Below the pieces are notes generated by a model, which was given only the letters and a program-made list of their open reading frames with translations, did no database searches and was not told the DNA's origin. From assembly GCA_020348385.1 (NCBI GenBank), contig CP070750.1, positions 249,812 to 299,053 on the forward strand: a stretch of 49,242 nucleotides of DNA, given 5' to 3'. The position numbers and the translations under genes were made by a program. The DNA comes from Candidatus Aminicenantota bacterium (GTDB taxonomy: Bacteria > Acidobacteriota > Aminicenantia > Aminicenantales > Aminicenantaceae). Shown piece after piece: positions 33,682 through 41,738 of this stretch; positions within the stretch are counted from its first letter, which is position 1; every line of letters begins with the position of its first letter.

Positions 33682-34953
33682 TCAGGACAAATACCGATTC
33701 ACGTAATCGATGATGGGTTCCGGTTTTTGCCCATCGAAACACCTCACCTTGGGACAAGCCTTGAAGATCTTATCGATACAAGTGATATTTTTGCATTCCG
33801 GAAAAACCTCAAAAACTTTTGAGGGAGCCCTTTGTGGAGCCGCAATATGTTCGTCAGAAAAAGAGTCGTACCCATAAATCTTCGAACTTGTCGCTCCAAA
33901 AATTCCCACCACAGCGGTTGCATTCCGAAAACGAAAATCGGAATCCACGATGATTTTATTGGCCGCTGCAATGTGAAGAGGAGCTGTATCTCCGGTTATA
34001 AAGACATCGGAACGATCGGTCAAAGCGGCATAAACATCGATAGGCGTATCCTTGGGGATGACCGTGACTCTTTTGCTGCATGAGGAAGGGACCTCGTTCA
34101 GCAACTCCTTTTCGATCCCTCGGAAGGTAAACCCACAATTCAAAAGAACATGGATTTCTGGATTGGAAAGGATTCCCTTCAGCAGCTCCTTCTGAATACT
34201 CAGTGGGATGCGTGTATAAGCGCAGGATGTGTCAGGATTCAAAAATACTATTTTGGAATCGGATTTGATGTCGAGTTTTTCCAACATCCTCTGAGCCCTA
34301 AGGAAAGGACTCTGGGCTGTATAAAAACAGATTTGATGAAAATCTCCATTTATTTTGCCCCCGTTTGCCGGATTAGAGATAAGGGGCTCAATCAACTCCT
34401 CGGCGAATTTGCTCATTTGGAGGGATATGTGCGCTTCGCTTCCAACCAAAGTGTAGTCGCGGATAATATTCGAGATCAGGCGTGACGAGTAGATCACAGG
34501 CGAATGTACTGCCCGAAAATGCTTGGAAGTGAAATAAGGATTTAGATTAACGATAAGATCAAAATGAAAACCCCTGAGAAGATTCTGAAGATTCGCAAAA
34601 TCCTTTTCAGAAGGATAGCCGATATTCCTAAACAACGGAAAATGTTCATCGATATCCGGATTGGTGCACACCAAAGGGGAAGCTCTTTGCTGGTAAATAT
34701 AACTGATCTCAATATCCGGAAAAGCTTTTTTCATCGGAGCGATAAAAGACTGGCCGATCATCGCATCGCCGATATTGATATCCGGAATAATCAAGACTTT
34801 TTTCAAACGACCGATTTGGAGAAGCTTTTTTGAATTCCTTTTCTTCAGGTAACGATTGAGTTTTTCGTTAAAGGAGAGGCGCTTGAGAGTGCGGTCTATT
34901 AAGGGGCTTGATATTCTCGAGATGGGCCGTAAAACCTGATCTCTAGATAACAT
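33682..34953 (-). CDS. Glycosyltransferase family 9 (heptosyltransferase-like)
   Basis: A 423-residue GT-B protein. N-terminal half: KKVLIIPDINIGDAMIGQSFIAPMKKAFPDIEISYIY, the typical GT9 opening. C-terminal nucleotide-sugar half: KIVFLNPDTSCAYTRIPLSIQKELL, VLLNCGFTFRG, and the diagnostic VFITGDTAPLHIAAA. GT9 enzymes add heptose or related sugars to lipopolysaccharide core at the inner face of the inner membrane. An unusual C-terminal stretch with four Cys (ECKNITCIDKIFKACPKVRC) follows and may bind a metal. It is convergent with the sulfatase-fold gene. A sugar GHMP kinase of the heptose/fucose type is encoded about 4 kb away, which may be related. Confidence 0.85.
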   Translation of the reverse strand: MLSRDQVLRPISRISSPLIDRTLKRLSFNEKLNRYLKKRNSKKLLQIGRLKKVLIIPDINIGDAMIGQSFIAPMKKAFPDIEISYIYQQRASPLVCTNPDIDEHFPLFRNIGYPSEKDFANLQNLLRGFHFDLIVNLNPYFTSKHFRAVHSPVIYSSRLISNIIRDYTLVGSEAHISLQMSKFAEELIEPLISNPANGGKINGDFHQICFYTAQSPFLRAQRMLEKLDIKSDSKIVFLNPDTSCAYTRIPLSIQKELLKGILSNPEIHVLLNCGFTFRGIEKELLNEVPSSCSKRVTVIPKDTPIDVYAALTDRSDVFITGDTAPLHIAAANKIIVDSDFRFRNATAVVGIFGATSSKIYGYDSFSDEHIAAPQRAPSKVFEVFPECKNITCIDKIFKACPKVRCFDGQKPEPIIDYVNRYLS

Positions 34954-35018
34954 GGATACAACTTTTTGACGATTATCCCTTCAATCCACTATTGGCATAC
35001 CATATCTGGACATAAAGT

Positions 35019-35678
35019 TCAAGGGAAAGAGGGGAGGAGTTCTTCCCGCAGGGCGGTACAATTTTTGATCATGACTTTATTCCCCTCTACCTCTATCAGC
35101 CCCTCATCCTGCATGTGTTTCAAGTTGCGGGATAAAGTCTCACTGATCGTTCCCAAAATTTTGGCGAGTTCTCCCTTTTTGACTTTCAACTCCACCAGGC
35201 ATTGTTGCTCTCCTGAACACCGGGAAAGTAGATATTGAATCAAACGCTGGCGTACCGTTCGAAGACCCAGCGATTCGATCTTGCTGCTCAAAACCACGCA
35301 TTTCCTGGCTAATAGGTCCACAAAATACAAGGCGATACCCGGATTTTGTGTAATCTCCTGGTGGATTCTTGTTTTGGCAAAAAAAAGGACGTCAGAGTCC
35401 ATCACAGCTTGAGCAAAAACAGGATACACCGACGAGACAAAAACGATCGCTTCGCCCAAAAAATCTCCGGAGCTCAGACGCACCACCTCCACTTCTCTCC
35501 CCTGCTCATCCATTTTAAAAACGCGGATCTCTCCGCTTTCGACAAAATAGAATCCCTCTGCTTTATCGTGGACAGAAAAGAGCATTTCACCTTTTTGAAA
35601 ATGCTTCCGATGCCCGAGCTTTTTCAAACCATCCGGAATATCCTCCGGCGACTCGTTTTTTATTCTTTCATTTTTCAT
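35019..35678 (-). CDS. Crp/Fnr-family transcriptional regulator
   Basis: A 219-residue protein: cNMP-type beta-barrel (about residues 22-115, with GEMLFSVHDKAEGFYFVESGEIRVF and SSGDFLGEAIVF), dimer helix (about 116-140), and C-terminal helix-turn-helix (about 165-200). The recognition helix contains E180-T-L-S183-R184, matching FNR (E-T-I-S-R) and predicting TTGA half-sites. The N-terminal Cys cluster of FNR is absent, so it does not sense oxygen by that mechanism. The Crp-type RS pair for cAMP in the phosphate-binding cassette is not evident. The start codon sits in a 7-bp tandem repeat. A matching dyad occurs before the ferredoxin gene. Confidence 0.9.
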   Translation of the reverse strand: MKNERIKNESPEDIPDGLKKLGHRKHFQKGEMLFSVHDKAEGFYFVESGEIRVFKMDEQGREVEVVRLSSGDFLGEAIVFVSSVYPVFAQAVMDSDVLFFAKTRIHQEITQNPGIALYFVDLLARKCVVLSSKIESLGLRTVRQRLIQYLLSRCSGEQQCLVELKVKKGELAKILGTISETLSRNLKHMQDEGLIEVEGNKVMIKNCTALREELLPSFP

Positions 35679-35692
35679 TTTTCATTTTTCAT
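35665..35692 (-). repeat. Four tandem 7-bp repeats (ATGAAAA) carrying the Crp/Fnr start codon
   Basis: On the minus strand ATGAAAA occurs three times and then ATGAAAG, with ATGs at 35692, 35685, 35678 and 35671. Because the unit is 7 bp, each ATG is in a different frame from its neighbours. Only 35678 reads into the regulator; 35692 and 35685 stop after five codons and 35671 after three. No good Shine-Dalgarno sequence lies upstream. Gain or loss of a unit would change the competing start codons without disrupting the gene body. Confidence 0.85.
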
Positions 35693-35718
35693 TTTATATT
35701 TTTGACAAAAAATTCAAA

Positions 35719-37071
35719 CTAATTGTAAAGCTTCTCCCTAGAAATTTCCAAAGCCAGGTTGAACTCACCTGCCAAAACCTGCGCCGCCACAGATGCCGCA
35801 AACTCTTTGGCCGTGTGGATACCCATGACACGCATTGCTTCCCTTCCAATCGGGGACATCAGGCCTTCCCGTGAAGACACCACTCCCACCTCTATGTTGG
35901 GCAATTCCACCCGGAATATCACATCCCCTTTGTCTTTTTCAGCATAAATATTCTGAAAGCAGGATACGAGCGGACTGCGGGGATTGACCTTGGTGGCTTT
36001 GTATATTGCGGGCAGAATTTCACCTCCCATCCCGGAATAAAAGGGACATCCCAGCCTTTGAGACCCGAGGTCATCGACCTCGACAAAAGAAAGGAATTTT
36101 TCGGGATCGACCTTCAGAAATCCTTCAAAATCCGCTACCGGGATCCTCAATTGAGCCAACGCTTTCCTGCCTCTCTTGTTTCGATGACTGGGTTTCAGGT
36201 CACCGTCATGGCCTTGAGCGATAACGCTTAATTCATATCGGACACCCTGCGATAGAAGTTTTTCTTCCACCTCTTGCTTGATGAACCCCACCGCGCTGCT
36301 GATATCTCCGTGCCCCCGGAAATGTTTAAATTCTGCCACAAAATCCACATAAAGGATAAACCCGCGCTGTGTTTCAGCATGATCAAAATCCACAGAGCTG
36401 ATTCGGCCGCCGAATTCGAGCATTTTATCCTGCATCTTGTCTGTCGCCTCTGGGAGAAACGCTTCGATAACGGCTTGAGCCTTTTGCCTCGATTCTTCAG
36501 TCGAAAAAACAAATCCCAAACAGCGAACAGCCCGGGCAGAATCCTCGACTCTGACATTGGCCCCGCCCAATTTATTGATTAAAAAACATCCTCGAGTTAC
36601 GCCGATCGGACCCAAACCCGTCCCATACACGAGAAGATTTGTGAACGTTTTCTGTACATCTCCTTTGACAACAACCTGTCCTGCGTACGAGAAATAATCT
36701 TCCTGACCTCCCACATAATTCGCAACGAGTGGAGCGTATTGCTTAAGGGGCTTCAATCGGGACGCACAGAGATTACAGGTGTGATTTTCATCACGAATAT
36801 CCAGTTCCAAGATAAGGTCATCTTTTACGCAATGATATCGTTCTTTGTAAGGTTTTTCCGGAATGCCAATATAATGGAAGTGTTCGCCTGTGATTGCTTG
36901 TATAAAAAGTTGACGGCAGATAGTTGCTATCCTGAAGTTTTCAGGGATTTCCATGCCATAAGTGGACTTAAGGTCATCTTCCACCTTCCATGGAGCCAGT
37001 TGGCCTTCCTTCAGTCTTTGGATACATTCTTGGACAACCCGGTTTTCCTCACCCCTGATATCCTCTGTCAT
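35719..37071 (-). CDS. Divergent HMG-CoA-reductase-like protein without canonical catalytic residues
   Basis: A 450-residue protein. The order of blocks follows class I HMG-CoA reductase: LKEGQLAPWKVEDDLK (N-terminal helix), a strand then GVTRGCFLINKLGGANVRVED (RG...GG block), NKRGRKALAQLRIPV (GRGKSVVCEA-like), GEILPAIYKATKVNP (IVTAIFIATGQDP-like), and VELPNIEVGVVSSREGLMSP followed by SVAAQVLAGEFNLALE (IEVGTVGGGT and VLAGELSL). The catalytic Glu (TTEG) reads GTGLG, the catalytic Asp (GQDP) reads KVNP, the DKKPAAINW lysine is not preserved, and the C-terminal SH..NR His is absent. A CxxC (HTCNLCASRL) is inserted near residue 100. Ordinary HMGR activity is unlikely. ATG 37071 has GGAGG four bases upstream. 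Confidence 0.65.
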   Translation of the reverse strand: MTEDIRGEENRVVQECIQRLKEGQLAPWKVEDDLKSTYGMEIPENFRIATICRQLFIQAITGEHFHYIGIPEKPYKERYHCVKDDLILELDIRDENHTCNLCASRLKPLKQYAPLVANYVGGQEDYFSYAGQVVVKGDVQKTFTNLLVYGTGLGPIGVTRGCFLINKLGGANVRVEDSARAVRCLGFVFSTEESRQKAQAVIEAFLPEATDKMQDKMLEFGGRISSVDFDHAETQRGFILYVDFVAEFKHFRGHGDISSAVGFIKQEVEEKLLSQGVRYELSVIAQGHDGDLKPSHRNKRGRKALAQLRIPVADFEGFLKVDPEKFLSFVEVDDLGSQRLGCPFYSGMGGEILPAIYKATKVNPRSPLVSCFQNIYAEKDKGDVIFRVELPNIEVGVVSSREGLMSPIGREAMRVMGIHTAKEFAASVAAQVLAGEFNLALEISREKLYN

Positions 37072-37104
37072 CACTCCTCCCCTGGCCCCAGTGGGATTAA
37101 AACA

Positions 37105-38838
37105 TCAATACCGCCAACTGTTTAGATCTGCCCCTGCTGGCGCTGTTTTTTTCATCCGGTCCACAAACTTGGGGATAAACATCTGGTGGTAGCGAAGACG
37201 AGAAATAGCATTCGGTTGTGTATGATCGCCGTTCCAGCAGTGCTCGGCCCGGTCACCGTAATCCACTTCACCGCTGTAGTAGGGATCAGTCGTGCTTTCC
37301 AGGAAATCTTCAATCAAATAGACAGCGTTGTTGAGGTAATAATTATCCATGTCCCCACAATAGATATGGATCTTTCCCAAAAGCATCGGGCCCAAAGTTG
37401 CCCAATCCCTCTTCAGGATGTAGCTGAGATCATAATTTTCCCTCCAGTATTCGGCCACTTCACGATCGATCTCTCCTGTTAGCTTATCCCAGATCGGTTT
37501 GGGATAGCCATCCTCCCCCACCGGAGAATAGACTGCCTGCCAGATATCCCACTGGTCTCCAGAGCGGCCATTTGTTGCCAGTGCCAACTCTCTGTGGTTT
37601 GTTTCTTCGAGGGTACAACTGACCTCGCCCAGCCAATTTCGTCTGCCTGGTCTGGGCGTTTTTTTGAAGTGGCTTTCGAGAAAGTAGGCATTCTTATCCT
37701 CATAGATATTGACCAAACAGTACTGACGAAAATCGATCGGATCAGGACAGGCCGCATAACATCCGTTATACTCGTCTGGATAAAAAACCTGGACGCCCAG
37801 GGCTTCCCAACCTCCTGTGGATCCGCCATACAACGTTCGGGCCCAACCCTCCCCTATCCCGCGGAATTTTTCCTCGACGTAAGGGATCAGCTCATAGGTG
37901 ATGGCATCTCCGTAGGGACCGAGATTGGCAGAATTGACTGCATATGAGTCATCGTAATAAGGGTTGGCGTGTTGAACCTCGATGATGATGACGCGAGGCG
38001 TATCTGGGGCCGTCCACCACTTGTAGAATTTATGGGCATATTCCTGCTGGGTTTTGTTGTAACCCGGCCAATCGAATCTCGAGCTGTATGTGGGTTCGAG
38101 ATCAGGATCAGGAGGTTCTTCTCGAAATCCACCGAACGTGTAGGGGAAATGCCCATGATTGATAACCAAGGGATAACGGGCTTCGGGATGCTCATCAAAT
38201 CCTTCGGGCAGCAGGATACATGCGCCCAAATACATCGGGCATCCCCAGAAATCCGAGAGGAGCTTGCTCCGGATTTTAATGTGTTTGATGTATTTGGTAT
38301 CCTGCGGAGGGGATATGGGGGGAATCTCTTGATCCAAAACAATGGCGATGGCCTTATCTTGTTTTGGGTCGATGGAGACCTTCTTCGGTGTGCTGTAAAA
38401 ATTTCCCGGTTTCCGATTCCAGCGCTGCCCTTCTCCTTTATCTGGGGGAAGCTTCACGGTGTGACCATCCGACCGTTGGAAAGTTACATACCTATTCAAA
38501 AGTCCCTGCACCCAATAATCTCCGGGAGGAATCTCGGCAATGCTTCTCAGAGGATAACCAAAAACATTCCCATCGATAACTGCGGCCTCACCAGGCTGCA
38601 AGCCATCAACATCGATACCAAACACCAGTTGTGTGTCCGGTCCATCACTGATCTGGAATCGGGGTTCATTGCTATCGTCCTTGGACACCAGCATCAACAT
38701 CCGTCCGTCCAAAACATTTGCACTCCGTTCTTCTGGAAACGAAAGTTCGAAGGTCAATCTGGTCTCTTGCGTGCCTTGATTCTGTTGACATGCCAACATC
38801 AATAAGGATACAGCCAATACGAAAATTATTTTTTTCAT
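37105..38838 (-). CDS. Esterase-like alpha/beta-hydrolase lipoprotein
   Basis: A 577-residue protein; the signal ends LLMLAC, so a lipoprotein with Cys at about 16. GGAGG precedes the ATG at 38838. An N-terminal beta domain (about residues 20-170, with LPPDKGEGQRWNRKPGNFYS) leads to an esterase-D-like hydrolase (about 190-560): YPLVINHGHFPYTFGG near the oxyanion strand, YEE-type ELIPYVEEKFRG, and the nucleophile elbow YGGSTGGWEALG (G-x-S-x-G). A late DHTQPNAISRLRYHQMF has a plausible catalytic His. Similar proteins hydrolyse feruloyl or siderophore esters; substrate unknown. It lies 33 bases upstream of the HMGR-like gene and is probably cotranscribed with it. Confidence 0.78.
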   Translation of the reverse strand: MKKIIFVLAVSLLMLACQQNQGTQETRLTFELSFPEERSANVLDGRMLMLVSKDDSNEPRFQISDGPDTQLVFGIDVDGLQPGEAAVIDGNVFGYPLRSIAEIPPGDYWVQGLLNRYVTFQRSDGHTVKLPPDKGEGQRWNRKPGNFYSTPKKVSIDPKQDKAIAIVLDQEIPPISPPQDTKYIKHIKIRSKLLSDFWGCPMYLGACILLPEGFDEHPEARYPLVINHGHFPYTFGGFREEPPDPDLEPTYSSRFDWPGYNKTQQEYAHKFYKWWTAPDTPRVIIIEVQHANPYYDDSYAVNSANLGPYGDAITYELIPYVEEKFRGIGEGWARTLYGGSTGGWEALGVQVFYPDEYNGCYAACPDPIDFRQYCLVNIYEDKNAYFLESHFKKTPRPGRRNWLGEVSCTLEETNHRELALATNGRSGDQWDIWQAVYSPVGEDGYPKPIWDKLTGEIDREVAEYWRENYDLSYILKRDWATLGPMLLGKIHIYCGDMDNYYLNNAVYLIEDFLESTTDPYYSGEVDYGDRAEHCWNGDHTQPNAISRLRYHQMFIPKFVDRMKKTAPAGADLNSWRY

Positions 38839-39010
38839 GCTTCCTCCCTCCAATGATGTTTAATTATTCGTAAAAAATGACGCCAATTCACCCCACCCCA
38901 ACTTTTAGGTACATATAAAATATTATCCTGATATTGCTGCAAATGACAACAAAAACATTTTCAAATCAACATCAACAGCCCTTCAAAATCCCCAATTGTC
39001 AAATAATGCG

Positions 39011-39035
39011 CCTCTATTTTTTCTTGATTTAGAGG
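39011..39035 (+). promoter_or_regulatory. Hairpin overlapping the ribosome site of the GHMP kinase gene
   Basis: CCTCTA (39011-39016) pairs with TAGAGG (39030-39035) around a 13-base loop. The right arm overlaps the start of GAGGAGG (39032-39038), the only strong ribosome site before the ATG at 39054, although that spacing (15 bases) is long. Folding would hide part of the site. Six base pairs only, so tentative. Confidence 0.35.
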
Positions 39036-39053
39036 AGGAATCCCCTTATTCTT

Positions 39054-40112
39054 ATGTTTATCAGGGTTATGAATCCCATAAAAACCATCCATGCCATAGC
39101 TCCGATTCGGATAAATGATATCGGGGGTTGGACAGACACCTGGTTTGCCCAACAGGGAAAAGTCTTTAACATAGCCGTGTTTCCGTTGGTGGAAGTCCGG
39201 ATCCAAGTTCTGGAAAACAAGGAAAGAGTAGACCAGAGAGTCTTGGTTCGTTTAGAAAATTACGGAGAAGCTCTGTGGATAAATCCTGAGAATCCTGCTT
39301 TTGATCAACATCCCCTGATCCAAGGAGCCATCAACTCCATGCCCATTCCCAAAGATGTAATGCTTCATATCTCTCTCTTCTCCCACGTTCCCGCCGGGAG
39401 TTCAACCGGCACATCGGCATCCGTGTGTGTGACCCTGCTGAGTGCTTTGAGTCAACTTTCTCATCAAAACCTTCCAGCACATGATATTGCTTATATGGCT
39501 CACCGCGTGGAAACAGAGAAACTCGGATTACAAAGCGGGATCCAAGACCAAATGGCGGCAGCGCATGGAGGCATTTGTTTCATCGACATGTTTAAATACC
39601 CCGAAGCTACGGTCACAAAACTGGATGTCGAGGAGACTCTCCTCGAGGAATTGAGTCAGCGAATATCCCTGATCTACTTGGGACAATCGCACAGCTCATC
39701 TGCCATGCACGAAGAAGTCATCACATTTCTAGAAGAGAAGGGAGCTCAATTCACAATTATCCAAGCATTGAGGGCGTTAGCCGAACAAGCAAAAAATCAC
39801 ATGCTCGAGGGAAATCTGGAAGCGCTTGGTGAGGTGATGATCCACAACAACGAGTGCCAGAGATCATTGCACTCGGGGCTCATATCAGAGGAGGCAGACT
39901 CCGTCATAGCCATTGCCAAAAAATATGAAGCGGCCGGCTGGAAGGTGAACGGGGCTGGGGGAAAAGGAGGATCTTTGACAATCCTGGGCAATCAGGACGA
40001 GAAACAGCGCGAGGGGATGCTCGAGGAGCTGAATTCATTGGGAAAAGGGATCCGATCTATTCCGATCTCTCTTGCCAGATTTGGCGTAACGGTCCAAGTC
40101 GAAGATCCTTAA
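39054..40112 (+). CDS. GHMP sugar kinase (heptose-7-phosphate / fucose kinase type)
   Basis: A 352-residue kinase. Motif 1 is IAPIRINDIGGWTDTWFAQQG, as in HddA-type D-glycero-D-manno-heptose-7-phosphate kinase and fucokinase (APxRxDxxGGWTDT). Motif 2, the ATP loop, is VPAGSSTGTSASVCVTLLSAL. Motif 3 is KVNGAGGKGGSLTIL. GLQSGIQDQMAAAHGG is the substrate-side loop common to this group. It therefore phosphorylates a sugar rather than mevalonate or homoserine. ATG 39069 is an alternative start. The gene is 15 bases before the substrate-binding protein of an oligopeptide-type ABC system, an unusual pairing that hints at a sugar-containing ligand. Confidence 0.85.
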   Translation: MFIRVMNPIKTIHAIAPIRINDIGGWTDTWFAQQGKVFNIAVFPLVEVRIQVLENKERVDQRVLVRLENYGEALWINPENPAFDQHPLIQGAINSMPIPKDVMLHISLFSHVPAGSSTGTSASVCVTLLSALSQLSHQNLPAHDIAYMAHRVETEKLGLQSGIQDQMAAAHGGICFIDMFKYPEATVTKLDVEETLLEELSQRISLIYLGQSHSSSAMHEEVITFLEEKGAQFTIIQALRALAEQAKNHMLEGNLEALGEVMIHNNECQRSLHSGLISEEADSVIAIAKKYEAAGWKVNGAGGKGGSLTILGNQDEKQREGMLEELNSLGKGIRSIPISLARFGVTVQVEDP

Positions 40113-40127
40113 ATATCAAGAAGCGGG

Positions 40128-41717
40128 ATGGCAAAAAAAAAACGGTTGTCACTCACCCTTTTTACTTTATTTATCGCCTTCTTTATATCCTGTGCAGAAG
40201 AACCGGCTGGAAATACGGAAAAAAATATTCTCAGGATCGGCACCACCAGAGGGGGATTTAAATCGGCCAGTCTCCTCGGCGATACATTTCTCGCCCTCTT
40301 TGCTCGCATCTCCAATCCCTCCCTGATGACCATGACCAAGGACGGAACGCTGGAGGGACGTGTCGCTGCCCGGTACTTGGTATCCGCGGACTGCACCAAG
40401 TGGAAATTTTATTGTGATCCCGACCTGTGCTGGAGTGATGGTAACAAGGTAACAGCAGAAGATGCCAAGTTTTCCATCGAACTGCTTGCCAATGTGGTTC
40501 CCCACGCGCGATGGATGCAAGATATTATCAACAACGTGTTCATCACTGAAGAGAACGCTCTTGTAATCGAGCTCAATAGACCTTATTCAAGACTAGATTT
40601 TGACTTTGCCACGTACAATATCCTTCCCAAACATATTTGGGAGAAAATCGAAGACCCCTTGAGACATACCAGCAGTGAAGAAATAGTGGGGTGCGGTCCG
40701 TTCGTTATCGCAAGAATAGACCTCAATGCGGGCTTTATCCGATTCAGAAAAAATACACACTGGAAAGGATCTCAACCAGAACTGGATGGGATCGAACTTC
40801 AATTGTACAGCAACATCGATGTGCTGGCTTTCGCTCTTGAGAAGGGTGATGTGGATACGTATTACAGGTACGCTTCCTCCTACCCTTATCCCAATATCGA
40901 TAGGCTAAAAGCAACAAAGGGATTCGATTTCATTGAAGAACCGCATTATGGCCTGAGATTCCTTGGATTTAACCTGAACAAAAAGCCCATGTCAGACATC
41001 CGTTTTAGAGAAGCCATCTGTTATGCTCTCGATTATGAGGAGATTATCAGACTGGACATCTTGGGCTATGGGGAAATCCCCTCTCGCGGTTTTATTCCGC
41101 CAATCATGCCCGCTTACAAAAAAACAGCAGATCTGGATTATGATCTTGAAAAGGCCAAAAATTTACTTGCCGATGCTGGGTATATAGATCGGGATGGGAA
41201 CGGCTTCCGGGAAACCCCCTATGGCAAAGAGATGAAGCTTTCGATATTGATCAGCATGGATTACGTGCGTTTGGCCGAACTGGTGCAGGACTACCTAGAA
41301 TCTGCTGGGATCAATGCGCAAATAAAAAACGTGGACTACAACACATGGATCAGCATGAAGGATAAAAACAACTATGATCTTGTGGTGTCCAGAACCTCTC
41401 CGTGGGGAATGTTCATGCATGCCAACTGGGCAACAGGCTATTTCGATGCAAGACGCACTGGCGAAGGAGTGCTTCACAACATAGACGACCCCCAATTTCT
41501 GAAGCTTTGCGACAACATCCTTTCCACAAAAGATGAGGAAAAATTGACTAGATATGCATCCGACGTGCAGGACTATTATGCCAGAAATTTGCCTGCCATT
41601 GCTCTGTATTGGAGCCGCACTGTTATCCCGCACCAAAAAAGATTCAACGGATGGTCTTCCAATCCTCTTTATGGTCTTTACAACATCCAAAACTTCCTCT
41701 CCCTTCGAGTTAATTAA
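40128..41717 (+). CDS. ABC transporter substrate-binding lipoprotein (SBP_bac_5 / peptide family)
   Basis: A 529-residue protein with a lipobox at Cys22 (FIAFFISC). Family features: DGTLEGRVAARYLVSADCTKWKFYC, LCWSDGNKVTAEDAKFSIELL, HYGLRFLGFNLNKKPMSDIRFREAICYALDYEEII, and RGFIPPIMPAYKKT. Cluster C proteins of this fold bind oligopeptides, but also nickel, opines, glutathione, muropeptides or oligosaccharides, so the ligand is open. It is followed by two permeases and two ATPases, giving a complete importer. It is probably tethered in the periplasm. Confidence 0.92.
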   Translation: MAKKKRLSLTLFTLFIAFFISCAEEPAGNTEKNILRIGTTRGGFKSASLLGDTFLALFARISNPSLMTMTKDGTLEGRVAARYLVSADCTKWKFYCDPDLCWSDGNKVTAEDAKFSIELLANVVPHARWMQDIINNVFITEENALVIELNRPYSRLDFDFATYNILPKHIWEKIEDPLRHTSSEEIVGCGPFVIARIDLNAGFIRFRKNTHWKGSQPELDGIELQLYSNIDVLAFALEKGDVDTYYRYASSYPYPNIDRLKATKGFDFIEEPHYGLRFLGFNLNKKPMSDIRFREAICYALDYEEIIRLDILGYGEIPSRGFIPPIMPAYKKTADLDYDLEKAKNLLADAGYIDRDGNGFRETPYGKEMKLSILISMDYVRLAELVQDYLESAGINAQIKNVDYNTWISMKDKNNYDLVVSRTSPWGMFMHANWATGYFDARRTGEGVLHNIDDPQFLKLCDNILSTKDEEKLTRYASDVQDYYARNLPAIALYWSRTVIPHQKRFNGWSSNPLYGLYNIQNFLSLRVN

Positions 41718-41738
41718 AATATGATATATTGTTAGGAC

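Noticed and set aside
37969..38805. 278-codon plus-strand frame over the esterase-like gene
   Set aside because: Shadow of a lipoprotein gene with signal peptide and G-x-S-x-G motif; the translated product has no family features.
38885..38912. CCCCACCCC stretch resembling TTGACCCCACCC near 18745
   Set aside because: The similarity is short and there is no inverted partner nearby, so I could not support a shared element.
39054..40112. Mevalonate kinase role for the GHMP kinase, pairing it with the HMGR-like gene
   Set aside because: Its motif 1 (GGWTDT) is that of heptose/fucose kinases, and the HMGR-like protein lacks catalytic residues, so a mevalonate pathway is not supported.
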